Assembly (NCBI GenBank): GCA_009741485.1 | Contig: CM019238.1 | Span: forward strand, 16,609,950 to 16,673,949 | Length of the DNA: 64,000 bases | Direction of reading: 5' to 3' | From: Malurus cyaneus samueli | Lineage: Eukaryota > Chordata > Aves > Passeriformes > Maluridae | In this document: piece after piece, positions 35,521 through 47,521 of the stretch | How positions within the stretch are numbered: the stretch's first letter is position 1 | Layout: every line of letters begins with the position of its first letter | Notes under the pieces: generated by a model | Told to the model about the DNA's origin: nothing | The model's input: the letters and a program-made list of their open reading frames with translations, nothing else | The model's database searches: none | Translations under genes and position numbers: made by a program

Positions 35521-36572
35521 TGCAGAGAGCCACACTGGGTGCCAGCTCAGCATTATTTGTTAACATATGTACTTTAAATCCTTCAATGCCCTTGAGCATA
35601 GAATGTATATCTCACATCCATATGGCCATATGGAGACACTGCACTCATTTAAATAACAAGTGCACAGGAAAATGATTTGGCCCCAGAGTGCGTGTTGTTT
35701 ATAACAGGGAGCTACTCTTACTTCCTAAATTAAACAATTTTCTTTTTTTTTTTTTTTTCCTGCAGAACCTTAAGGCTGAATTATTAACCAATGGAAATTT
35801 TGAGACAAGATGAACTCTTGCCATAATATAGCAGACACTGGTCTTAATTCAACTCTGTGTACTCTGTAGCACAGCCAAATGGATTTTAAAAAGTCAATAT
35901 TTCCTCTGTCACTTTTTTCTATTTTGACTATATATCAAGCTTTACTGTGCATCTCTACAGCCTTCAGAAAACTTTCTCTTTTGGGTTTTCAGTTTATTTT
36001 GATAATCATTAAGTGTTTTTTGAATGCATGGAAAAAACATAAACACTTGGTTTAGGTGTTCTCTGCATTGTGAAGAAAATCAGAAACCATTTTGGCTTGA
36101 GGAGTTGAAGAAATAGACACAGAACCATGAATTTTCTAAGAATGTTCAACAGCAATTTGTGTATTTTGGCTCCAATTTCTGTGAAAGCCAATGGAAGAGA
36201 AGCAGGGTTTTCTCCCACCCCTCTAGACATGAGCATGGCACAGTGTGAGAGCCAGGAGGAGGAGAGGGGCAGAGCCTGGCACGGTTCAGAACTCAGGCCC
36301 TGTTTTTGATGAAATCCCCTCGGTTTGGCAGCGTGGAAGGAGCAGATGGGCGGTGGGCTCGCAGTCTGGGCTGGCTGCCACCCTGGGCACACACAGCCCC
36401 TTGTCTGGGCTGTCTGGGCAGCATTTCCCGACACACACAGGAGGGTTTTCAGCACTGGTGTCAGTCCTTGAGCTCGCTGGAACCATTCCCAAAGGAGCTC
36501 CCTGCCCCTGAGAACTCGCTCTGAGTGGAGTGGCATCGTCCTGCATGGTAGTGGCTGCTCAGAAAGGCAGGG
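35521..36572 (+). repeat. Block B, copy 2 (part of palindrome 2 left arm)
   Basis: Direct copy of 31,951-32,999, starting with the same TGCAGAGAGCC and leading into minisatellite array 2. It differs from copy 1 mostly by one-base indels, for example CCCC versus CCC near 35,591 and GATCTTGG versus GATTTGG near 35,675. The reverse-strand open frame is 175 codons here (36,009-36,536). Confidence 0.95.
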
Positions 36573-37265
36573 CAGATAGTCACAGAAATGTGTGGTTGGT
36601 GCTTTCTGATTGTTCCTAAATCAGGGAGTCACAAAAATGAGTGGTTAGTGCTTTCTGATTGTTCCTGAAGCAGATAGTCACACAGATAGTCACAGAAATG
36701 TGTGGTTGGTGCTTTCTGGTTATTCCTAAAGCAGATAGTCACAGAAATCTGTGGGTTGGCTTTCTGATTGTTCTAAAGCAGTAGTCACAGAAATGTGAGG
36801 TTGATGCTTTCTGCTTGTTCCTAAAGCAGGGAGTCACACAAATGTGTGGTTGGTGCTTTCTGATTGTTCCTAAAGCACGGAGTCACAGAAACGTGTAGCT
36901 CGTGTTTTCTGATGTTCCTAAAGTAGATAGCCACAGAAATGTGAGGTTGGTGCTCTCTGATTGTTCCTAAAGCAGGGAGTCACAAAATGTGTGGTTGGTG
37001 CTTTCTGGTTGTTCCTAAAGCACAGAAAGCATCAACCTCACATTTCTGTGACTACTGCTTTAGGAACAATCAGAAAGCACCAACCACAGATTTCTGTGAC
37101 TATCTGCTTTAGGAATAACCAGAAAGCACCAACCACACATTTCTGTGACTATCTGTGTGACTATCTGCTTCAGGAACAATCAGAAAGCACTAACCACTCA
37201 TTTTTGTGACTCCCTGATTTAGGAACAATCAGAAAGCACCAACCACACATTTCTGTGACTATCTG
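36573..37265. repeat. 49-bp minisatellite array 2, with orientation switch
   Basis: About fourteen units of the same 49-bp repeat as array 1. Units are reversed from 36,573 to about 37,022 and forward from there to 37,265. The switch is the hinge of palindrome 2. One unit carries an internal duplication of CACAGATAGT near 36,675, and its mirror occurs near 37,150. This shows that the array was copied together with the arms. Confidence 0.94.
36814..37022 (-). repeat. Shared minisatellite core, copy 2 (spacer of palindrome 2)
   Basis: These 209 bases lie between the arms of palindrome 2. They match the spacer of palindrome 1 (30,101-30,314) in variant order and orientation. Different arms around the same core imply that both palindromes derive from one ancestral minisatellite. 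Confidence 0.9.
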
Positions 37266-38314
37266 CCCTGCCTTTCTGAGCAGCCACTACCATGCAGGAC
37301 GATGCCACTCCACTCAGAGCGAGTTCTCAGGGGCAGGGAGCTCCTTTGGGAATGGTTCCAGCGAGCTCAAGGACTGACACCAGTGCTGAAAACCCTCCTG
37401 TGTGTGTCGGGAAATGCTGCCCAGACAGCCCAGACAAGGGGCTGTGTGTGCCCAGGGTGGCAGCCAGCCCAGACTGCGAGCCCACCGCCCATCTGCTCCT
37501 TCCACGCTGCCAAACCGAGGGGATTTCATCAAAAACAGGGCCTGAGTTCTGAACCGTGCCAGGCTCTGCCCCTCTCCTCCTCCTGGCTCTCACACTGTGC
37601 CANGCTCATGTCTAGAGGGGTGGGAGAAAACCCTGCTTCTCTTCCATTGGCTTTCACAGAAATTGGAGCCAAAATACACAAATTGCTGTTGAACATTTTA
37701 GAAAATTCCTGGTTCTGTGTCTATTTCTTCAACTCCTCAAGCCAAAACAGTTTCTGATTTTCTCCACAATGCAGACAGCACCTAAACCAAGTGTTTATGC
37801 TTTTTCCACGCATTCAAAAAACACTTAATGGTTATCAAAACAAACTGAAAACCCAAAAGAGAAAGTTTTCTGAAGGCTGTAGAGATGCACAGTAAAGCTT
37901 GATATATAGTCAAAATAGAAAAAAGTGACAGTGGAAATATTGACTTTTTAAAATCCATTTGGCTGTGCTACAGAGTACACAGAGTTGAATTAAGACCAGT
38001 GTCTGCTATATTATGGCAAGAGTTCATCTTGTCTCAAAATTTCCATTGGTTAATAATTCAGCCTTAAGGTTCTGCAGGAAAAAAAAAAAGAAAAATTGTT
38101 TAATTTAGGAAGTAAGAGTAGCTCCCTGTTATAAACAACACGCACTCTGGGGCCAAGATCATTTTCCTGTGCACTTGTTATTTAAATGAGTGCAGTGTCT
38201 CCATATGGCCATATGGATGTGAGATATACATTCTATGCTCAAGGGGCATTGAAGGATTTAAAGTACATATGTTAACAAATAATGCTGAGCTGGCACCCAG
38301 TGTGGCTCTCTGCA
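37266..38314 (-). repeat. Block B, inverted copy 3
   Basis: Reverse complement of block B. It contains a single N at 37,603, where copies 1 and 2 predict T on this strand. The open frame shared with the other copies is here on the plus strand (37,302-37,757) and is shortened to 151 codons by a small indel near its end. It shares one-base features with copy 1 rather than copy 2 (for example the CCCC run). Confidence 0.95.
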
Positions 38315-40856
38315 CTGTAGCAAATAGGAACCTGCTCTGTTTTTCCATTTGTTTCTTCCCTCAGAAGTGTTTCTAAGAGCTAAAAAGCACGTGGGGATTT
38401 CACAGAGACTTTCCTGAGTAATCCAGTTACTTCAAGAATTACACTGCTGGAACAATCCCATGGCTTGCAGCTACTCCTGGAATGGTAAATCATACTTTTG
38501 TCTGTGCTCCTCAAAGCAAAACCAAAACCGAGCTCCATATAGAACTATAAATATTGGTTAAATCTAGAATTCCCAGACAATCTTCTCGGTATTAACACTT
38601 CTCATTTATTATGATACTATGTTAATTCATGCCAGATGGAGACTATTCAAATGTTCATGACTTGTACTTGTCATGAACATATGTTCCTGGAATAATGGAG
38701 TGCTTTCTTAGCAAACAACATCCCATATTTAAAGACCTATGATGAGGCTCATGAAGAAAAAAAAAAAAAAAAAAAAAAAAAAGCATAACAGAGAAGGCAC
38801 AGCTGGAAACAAACAAAAAAAAAACAAAAAAAAAAAAAATCAGGGTATTCTTTACCACCCAGAGGGTTCTGGAGGGCAATGCATTCCCTGCACGCTCCTG
38901 ACTGCAGTGGGCACAGGACTTTCACACATTCCAACCAAACACCCCAAAGGGAACACTTTGTGTTTTCTGCCTTCCCCACATGGCAGCAACTCTTGTATAT
39001 TCAAGACCAGTACTTGCAGCATAGGGAAAAGCAAGATAAAAATTAGCTCTTGAAAATCCTGCATTTCATTTCAAGGGCTGCCTTGTGGAGGTGCCCAGGG
39101 TGAAGGGGTCAAGGGCATATTTGGGATATGGCAATGAGAGTGCCTGAATGGAGGGACAATTTGGGTGTTGATCCTCTAAACCCAAGGAAGGCAGGGTTAA
39201 TAAAGGCTTGCTCTCACAGTGCTGGCATCGATTAAGGTATCAGAAATAGGTGCTGAAGAAGAAAGTATCTGTTATTAATTCCTTAAAGTATTCTGCTTAA
39301 TTAGAAAATAGATTTCTCAGCTTGTAGTCCAAACGTCCTTGCACTGTGAGCAGAATTCCTTTTCCCCACCTCTGTGCCTCATTCCCATTGGCAGAGTTAA
39401 CTTCTACCTTCTTCCTTTCCCACACTATGAAATTATTGCTTTTGGGTTTTGTCCTAAACTGCAAAACAACTCCAGCTAACTTTATTGCAGACAGGCTGCT
39501 TTCTGATTGCAAAAAGACGCTCTGACTAGTTAAATGCTCTTTTTCCCCTTTGAAACAGAGACAGAATTATTATTGCTAATGCAATGAAAGGTTACAGAGC
39601 ACCTTACCATCCACAGAGTGAACTGAACAGACTGAACTGCATGTCACACCGAGAGTTTTAAATTTCATTTGTGCAGAGATGTTCAAAATCACAGACACCC
39701 TTTTTCTCCTTACAGTCACTGAGTTACATCATCTCCAATAAACACATCAGAAGGAAACGTCTGCTAAAAATCCTAAACCATGTCTGTACACCAGATTTCC
39801 AAAGGCACTGCCAGAGACAGATTGGAGGAGGGGAATGACCCTTTTTGAAGGTAATTCTGGGATGGCACAGTCCCTGGATGGAGCAGTGTCCATCCCATGT
39901 CTCAGGCACAGCCAGCCCCTGCTCAGGAGAGCTGATCTGTGAGCAGGCAGCTGCATGCAGGGTATGTGCACTCACACTGATAAAACTCCTCAAGAAAACC
40001 TTGATCTGCTTCAACTTTTCACTGCTGGGGAAGCGGAGAACATGGAAAGCTGAAGTGTTTGTGTCTCAGAGGCTCCCCAGACTCATTTGACTGATTGAAT
40101 CAGTTTGTCACCCATTAATAGGCTCCATCTTTTAGGCAGCTCGGGGTCAGGACACCATCCATTCTGGAAGGGCAGAAGGGAGAAAGGAAGAGACAGGAAA
40201 TAAGGACACAATTTGAATTATCATGACAGAACGAGCTCCTGCAGGACTGAAAAGACCCTTCTAATATTTATCGAGTTCTGCCAGCAGCAATGGCAGCACG
40301 TTCCTCCCTCTGTGCTGACTCAATGGGCACAGAAAATGAAAACCTGTTGGGTGAGATAATAAAATGTGCATGTGTTCTGCCTGATAGCAGTAGCCCTGGT
40401 GATAATCCTGTGAATTCCCAAAATATGTTCCAGCATGATTCAGAGGACAAGCATTACATCCTGAACAGAATTAGAAGGGGAAAACAAGAGGAGGCAGCAG
40501 CAATGACCAAAACCTTCAGCCTAACAAACCGATAAAAAAAACCTCTACACAGTTTCTTTCAGAGGGAAAAAAAGGGCCAAAAACAAAGTTAGAAGCAAAC
40601 TCTCAAGAAGCAAGAATTCAGCCTTCAGTCATATATAATCTAAAAATCCCCATCACCAATAAAACACACATGAGCTTTAATTTGTCTCTCTCCTCTGTGC
40701 TTTGTTTCCAAGCCCTGAGAAATGGTCTCCAAACCTTCCCATGGCTGAGACAGATCAAATGTGCTCTTGAATGTAAAGGATAATACTCCCAAACACCTGA
40801 AATATTTCCTTTTTCCTACATTGTAAGAGCTGTTGTGGAGAAATGAATCAAGAGAT
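38315..40856 (-). repeat. Block C, inverted copy (palindrome 2 right arm)
   Basis: Reverse complement of block C, ending at GAATCAAGAGAT. Divergence from C is more visible here than between the B copies: scattered substitutions, different homopolymer lengths, and a less regular match near the outer end (about 40,820-40,840). No gene is recognisable. Confidence 0.93.
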
Positions 40857-42230
40857 GCACTAATTTTTATTCCTATTTGCATTTATCCATTACTTCAATG
40901 AATAGAAGCTGCCTGATTTCAATCTCCTGAAAAAGTGGGATAATGAAGGAAAAGTTGAAAATATTTGGCATATTCTTTAGAATTGGTGAGCTAAGGTTAC
41001 TTACAACTAGAATATTATGTGTATTCATATAAAAGCCCTATATAAATATATATATATAAATAAAAGCAGCTTTTTACATGGTTAGTGCTGCTTATTCATT
41101 ATGAAACAAGAACTTTTAAAAAGACCAAAAAGCTCCCGTTAGCAACCAAGCAGAAAAAGAAATGCATTCTTCTTGTTCTTTTTTTAAAAAGTGATTTGTT
41201 CAATCGCTTTTTACTACAGACCATTTAACTTGCTCTCTCCCTCGGTGACAGAAGACAAATCAAAAACTGTCAGGTATTTTAAACTGTGATCTGCACTACA
41301 CTTGAAGTTTGAACTGCAGCTCAAAATCATTGGACTCAGACCTACAATTGTTGCTATTCCTAGACATGTCACAAAACTCGGCTCTGCTAGAGGTGTATGG
41401 CTTCTGCCTAATTCAGAAATAGGACAAAACCTTGTTCGAGGCAAAGCAGCCCTACAAAGCCACAATGCCTGTGAAATCCCAGCAGAAATGCATTCCCTTC
41501 TGCTCAGCTCCCAGCCAAGCCTCTTCCCAATGCAAATGCTTGTTTTACCTGTGCAGCTCTCAAATGCCTTCCCCTGAGAGAACAATGTATTCTCTGACCT
41601 TTCTCTGGTTCCTGTTCCCAGTCTGATTCCCAGATTCTCCCTGAAGCTCTTTGTTGCACTTGCTGCTTTCCCTTTTCCCAGAATGGATCTCTTGCATCTT
41701 CCCACAAAAGTTCACCTTCCCTTCCCTCTCTGAGGTCTCACCCTGCTAATCAGCCCAGCTGAAGGACTGCTTCCCACCTCAGATATGACTTTTTGGTCTT
41801 TTTCTGTCTCTGCAATCACTTTTCTAACAGTGCTGGAGAAGCAGGAGCTCTCAGTAGCAGGAGATCCTGGCTGTGCCCCAGAAGGGCTGTTCTGAAGCAT
41901 CTGACACATGCAAGGAACAAACTTGCAAATCAGTGCTTCTTGGAGGACTTATTCTGCGTGACCCTTCAAAAAGATTCTGCGTGACTTTTCCTGTCACTGC
42001 CGAACATCGAGATTGCACCAAAGGAAAAATATTCCAAAGGACAAACCCATCAGAAGTCAAAATTCTTTATAGATTGCAATAAACCAAAGCTATACTCCAA
42101 GTCTCCAACAGTACATCTTCCATCCTCTGTTCAGTGAATAAATCAGTGTTCCTAAGCACAGAGAAAAGGTGAAAAAGGACACTCTGCACTTTATTTGAAA
42201 TATACTGCCCATACCCCACTTTATATTCCT
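40857..42230. other. No gene seen; right flank of duplicated region
   Basis: Single-copy AT-rich sequence by eye, with an AT-alternating patch at about 41,040-41,065. The minus-strand frame at 41,214-41,705 (163 codons) has no recognised motif and overlaps frames on the other strand, so I do not call it. Confidence 0.55.
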
Positions 42231-43020
42231 TTTGTTATCCAGTGAGTAATGTTTTACTGCGCCGCTCGCCTAGATTAAGAATGTATCAATCTACATACTT
42301 ATCACTGAAACCCACGATTCCCCCGAAGGGAACACGATGGGAGAACATGATGTTAATTAGCCTTATGGTATTATATCCCAATCCCGAGCTTGCTACACCA
42401 CTGTTGCTGCATTCCCAATGCCTCTTCCTTCAACCTGCCCTGAAAAGGATCTGCACTTACTCAACCCAGAGCAGATTACCTTCCCATCAGGGAAAAAGGC
42501 TCATGTAAAATGTACTGGCCTGAAGTGAACACCACTAAAACATTAATGCTCCGTTCTTTAAATAGGCTTCCCTTGATGTTGGCTTTATCCCGGTGTCATG
42601 CGAAACCGCTCGGCGTGTTTTGTTTGGCTGCTTTTTCAAAGAGCGCAAATTTCACTCAGTCCAACTTGCAGGCCCCTGCAGCCCATTCATCCAATTAAAG
42701 GACTGCGGAATGAAAACAGAAAAAGCGCTTTGTGGAGCTTCAGAAATATTGTCCCTCAGGAAGGCTGCCTGCAAAAAAGCCAGCAAATCCATTGTGCAAA
42801 CTGGTGCATTGCAATAGAATAAAATTGCTCCTCAAAGTCTCTTTATCCAACATGGATTACTGACTCCTGATAGCTGTAGGTTAGTTGAAGGTAGAGTCTA
42901 TCAGAGTCAGGAAAGCTCTTATTACCTTTTATTATAACACATCCTCCCCCCATAATCTATAAAAAAGCCTCTAGGAGCCCATTCACTCCTGCACCTCTCC
43001 GCCGCCTTTCAGTTTCAATA
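42231..43020. promoter_or_regulatory. Candidate conserved non-coding element
   Basis: This stretch differs in texture from its surroundings. It keeps many CpGs (GCGCCGCTCG, CACGATTCCCCCGAAGG, GAAACCGCTCGGCG, AGAGCGCAAA, CCGCCGCC-like) within otherwise CpG-poor DNA. It also carries TAATTA/TTAATTAG homeodomain-type motifs and little low-complexity sequence. This is the texture of vertebrate conserved enhancers. Coding is not supported: the plus-strand frames of 62-88 codons lack splice or family evidence. Without an alignment the call is a guess from composition. Confidence 0.3.
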
Positions 43021-46000
43021 ACGCTGAGTACAATTCAGGACTCTTTGCAGTCCACTGTAGTTTTCATATGCATTCACAGGCTAAATATTCCTAAAATGCC
43101 CTTGGGAAAGACAGGCTGCCATTTAGTATTTCACATTTCTGGGAACTGCAGCCCTCACAGCTCCATGGGAATATTGTTTCAGACAGTTCTGCTAAAACCT
43201 ACAACCTTACCTCTTGACCACACTAAGAGAAATTAATTATCATGCAAAGTTCCTTGTGATACCCTTTTATGTGCATTAGTAATATAAATAAAGAGCAGGG
43301 GAAGACATTTAAAGTGGGGCTGACAAACAAATGCTGAAGACCAAGTTTTTATGATTATGCAGCCAAGATTTGAGGAAGGTCACAGCAATAACTGCACAGA
43401 CTAATTATGCACTGCTTCATGCTGATTGAAAACTCGGGAATGCTGCTTGATTGTCTGTAGTTTAGTCACACATACACCCTTCAAAGAGAGCTAGCTGCAC
43501 AAATCCTCCTTCTTTTTGGTAAGAGCAGAAAAACACAAAAATTGAGCAGCCGTTCCCATATCCCACCCTGCACATTCACAGGGTAATTCATCCACTCTCT
43601 TTGCTCCAAAACAAGAAGATGTCCCCTTCCACTCTGCCCACAAATCAAGGCAGAGATAATTTAAAAAATGAACTCACATTTCGCCTGGTTTGAGTGAAAC
43701 CCAAATCCCCAAGGAATTTGGTATAAACCTGAAGAATTTTGCAGGTGAATCAAATATAAAAATTGTTTGCTACCACCCCCTATGTGGTACCTGAATTTCT
43801 TGGGTAATATTGGGGCAGTTGGTTTGGATGTTGTTTTTTTTCTGTGATAAACCAGTGTTTCCAAAAAAAATCACATTATATTTTTTCTCTTTTTCCTGCG
43901 TTCTCAAACAAGATTGATGTCTCACCAGATTTCAGTGCTGCAACTTGAAATCTGGGAGAGCGAATTTGCCAAAACAAATCATATCCTGATAGGAAAAGAA
44001 CCACTCACTTCCTGCAGACTTTAAATTTGTTAATTATCAACAAACAAAAAAAAAAAAAAAAGATGATCAGAGTCCCGGACTTCTCATTTGTCTGTAACAA
44101 ACAAGATTCTTGGCAGAATTTATTGCCAAGCTAATGTGAGAGGAAGGAAACCCCAGTGGTCCTGTCTGCATTCCTCACAAATTTGTTCGTGGAGCTGTCA
44201 CAGACTGGCAAGGATTGCCTGGTTTTTGTTCCAGTATATTAGCACAAGTTTTAACTTTTTATTCAAGAACCTCTCATAGCTTCTTAAAGACCAATTTTTC
44301 CTTTTTTCTTTAATATGTAAGAGGAAAATGTAGCATTGAGAATATATTTTCTTTTATTCCATGCAGTATATCATGGCTACCTCAATATCAGACAATGGTC
44401 TTCAATTAATTTTCCAATTTTCCAATTGGCAATTACTAACCCAAAAGCATTTATTAAGGGAAAGATTAAGCTCAGAACCAGCTTAATTGAATTCTTACTA
44501 TTACAAATTTGCTTGCTGGTGAAATTTATCATTATTTCCTATTAAAAGAAGGAAGGTAACTTTCTTACCAGTGAATCATAATTATTGATCTTATATACAT
44601 GTCTAGGTTGATATATTTCACAATTTAATTTAAATATGCACTAAAACATATGGATCCTTTCCCTGGAATTTGTCATGACAGCTTATAAAAATTGCTGAAA
44701 ATGTTCCAAAGTGAATCTTACATCCTTATTTTCTCTATCCTGATACAATATGAATAATTAATCACTCAAACTTGTTTGGTAATTTCTGAATTCTAAACAA
44801 CCTCAAAAAACCTGTGAAAGAATATATATACATACACATAAATATTTGATGTATAGAATTTGCCTCCTCTGTTCAACTGATGAGGTCCCTGTTTGTCCAT
44901 GCAGCACTAACAACCAATATAAACTTAGAATATCAGTACCTGACAAAGGCAGTTTGAATAGAACCAAGTTTAAGTTCTCATAAATAAATATCAGCTGTTT
45001 AAATTTATATTTCAAGTAACTCAAAATACATCCAGTCAAGTGAGAACCTAAGTTAAAAATTATACTTTAGCTCCTTCCTCTTATTTTGGAGCTCACATTC
45101 TTGCTGCATTTAGGGTGACACAGACATCTTTTTCCTGGGGAGAGGATGAAAAACATCCTCCAGAACCAACTGTTAAATGCATAAGAATTAAATCTTATTC
45201 TGAACTCCTAGAACAACGATTTGCCAGTCTTACAATTAAATTAATGACCTGAGCAATTTAATCTGTTAATATATGGAATCCTCAAGGCAGGAGTTTTTAC
45301 TGTCTCCAGCTAGACCTGGAGGACAAGAGCACTTTCTAAAGAAAGCACGGCTGGAAATACAAACTTTGGATGTCATTATCAAACAATAACCTTTTTCATC
45401 CAGGAAGACCTGCTGACCCCTGAGACTTGGGGGCTGCCTGCTGAGTGGAGGGGTCTTCAGAGCTGACAGAGAGGCAGGAAGGAGATGAGATCTTTAATGG
45501 AATTCAGAGCAGCAGGATCACCTCCGGCGTGGCAGCGAGAGCTCTGCCCTGAAACCCCGTCACGACAAAAACGGGGATCGGCGCTCTCGCTTTGCCTCAC
45601 AGTGTGAGCTCACGCTGGAAAAGGAGATTTTTGACAGCCCCCTTTGCTCAAGTTCAGCCCAAGTTGGGAATGAGACACCTGCATCATCAGCTGGGGAAAG
45701 TTTTCTGCATCAAGTGGAAAATTGTGGTGAAATTGCTGCAATCCCAGAAGCCACATGGACAGAGATTTCCTCTCACAGCAGCCCAATCCCTCTGACAATC
45801 CTGTTCCTGCCCTCAGTGCAGCACCACAGTGGGGATTCCTGCAGTAAAGATAATAAATAATCCCTCCCATGGTGCCTGGAGCTCACTGTGGATGGAAGCA
45901 AAAACATCTGAGATGAGCTGAACTCTCAGTGAGTTCTCTCTTTTCCAGGTTCTACACCAGAGCAGAAATATGGCCTCACCCCAGTGCCCAAAGCACCTGC

Positions 46001-47521
46001 CATCCTACAAAAGGAACATCCACTGGGGCTGCTGAAGGACTTTTACTGAACTATTTTTCCTTAGCAAGCCCATGGGACAGGTGCTCAATCTCTTTCTTTT
46101 GACTTTATTTCTATCTTCAACTTCTGTTTGCAGCTTCTGAACTCTGTGCAAACAGTGGAGTTGGGAACCTAACAAAGAAACAGGGTCATATGTAAAAAGT
46201 GCTAAAACTTTAAGAAACAAGCTTAAATATGATAGCTAATTTTGATAGGTATAAATATTATAGGTAGAAATTATTTTAAATATATTTTTCTTACCATAAA
46301 TTGTCTGACAGAAGAGAAAAATCAGCCTCTATGTCATTGAGAACTTTTAGATGTTTCTGTTAAAAATGGCCTTTATGTTTTTCTTTTCTTTGTGAAAATG
46401 AATCGTGGAAATATGTAATACCATGGCAGTGATACACCTGTGTGTTCTTATCACCTATCTCTCCTCTCTTGCAGCTTAATCCTGATTGGGATTCAGGTTT
46501 CCAGGGTTCCAGCAGCTTCCCAAGGTCCAGCACAGATTTGTTCTGTTTCTCAGCCCCCTGAGAAGGAGATCCAGCTGCCCACAAACCCCTTTTTTCCATC
46601 AGAACCTGCTGCGAGGCCTCTCCTGGCATCTCACTCCCGTTTTCTCTTCTGAAAGGGTTTGTCAGCCTACAAGATGTCATGCACCAAGCCATTAAATTTC
46701 CTTTTTCTGTGCCTGCAGCTTGGAAGGAGCTTTCTGCAGCAACAACAGTCTGTTTTTCTTTGCATTGTTTTTTTTTTCCTATTTATTTGTGTTGTGTTTC
46801 TGCCACAGTGACTTAATTTGTGCGACTGACAGCATCGTCTCACCCACCTTCCTGCTGCCAGCAGGAGAGGAATTAATGCCTGGCACTGATGGCTGCTGGT
46901 GGGTTTGTAAGGCTAAACTCTGGTTTTATTTAACTCAATCTTATTCTTTCTGTTCTGTCCTCTAGGATTGGCATTAATGCCCCACAGGCAAATGAAATGC
47001 ACTGTTCCAAAACCACTTATTTGCTATGTGATTTATTTGCTACAGAAATGGTTTTCATTCTTCTCCACCTCGCAGCAAGCAAGCCATGGCCGGGGTTTCT
47101 TTGAGAAACAAGCAAATGTTATGTACTACATGGCATTGAAAATCTCTTTTCAATTGAATAGAAGAGCAAAGGGCATGTGGAGGGAGGGGGAAAGGAGGAT
47201 TTGACACTCTGCAAACTCCTCACCTGGCAGTGAAGGGATGAAGGCTCCATCTCAGGAGACAGTTCTGTGAGGCTGCTCTACCATTGCCTGGGTCATTCCT
47301 CTCCCCATCCTTTCCTAGGTTACTCTGAGGAAAAGTTTCTTGATTTCCAATCATTGTTCTTTGAATAAACAATTCCAAATTCAGTGTGGGACACAGACTC
47401 ACAGAGAAAAGCTCTGACTGCCTTGCTGGTGAAGGCTCTCAAGATGGGTGTTGGGAGATCCAGATTAAAAGCTCTGAAACAACAAATATTAGCAGGACAA
47501 GGATTAATTCAGAGTAGCAAT
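43021..47521. other. No gene seen
   Basis: AT-rich non-coding sequence. A-run at about 44,046-44,061; AT-rich patch at about 44,825-44,850. Donor-like GTAAGAAAG complements occur near 44,564 and 46,291 without acceptable exons. No repeat is recognised until the SINE. Confidence 0.55.

Noticed and set aside
31951..36572. LTR retrotransposon (B as LTRs, C as the internal region)
   Set aside because: C has no gag/pol coding, primer-binding site or polypurine tract. B is also present in an inverted arm that continues into C, so duplication of a larger segment explains the layout better.
36573..37265. CRISPR-like array (repeats of near-constant length)
   Set aside because: Units are contiguous head-to-tail without unique spacers, in a vertebrate genome. 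It is a minisatellite.
41214..41705. 163-codon minus-strand frame
   Set aside because: No domain, splice or repeat-element similarity, and the opposite strand is also open for over 90 codons.
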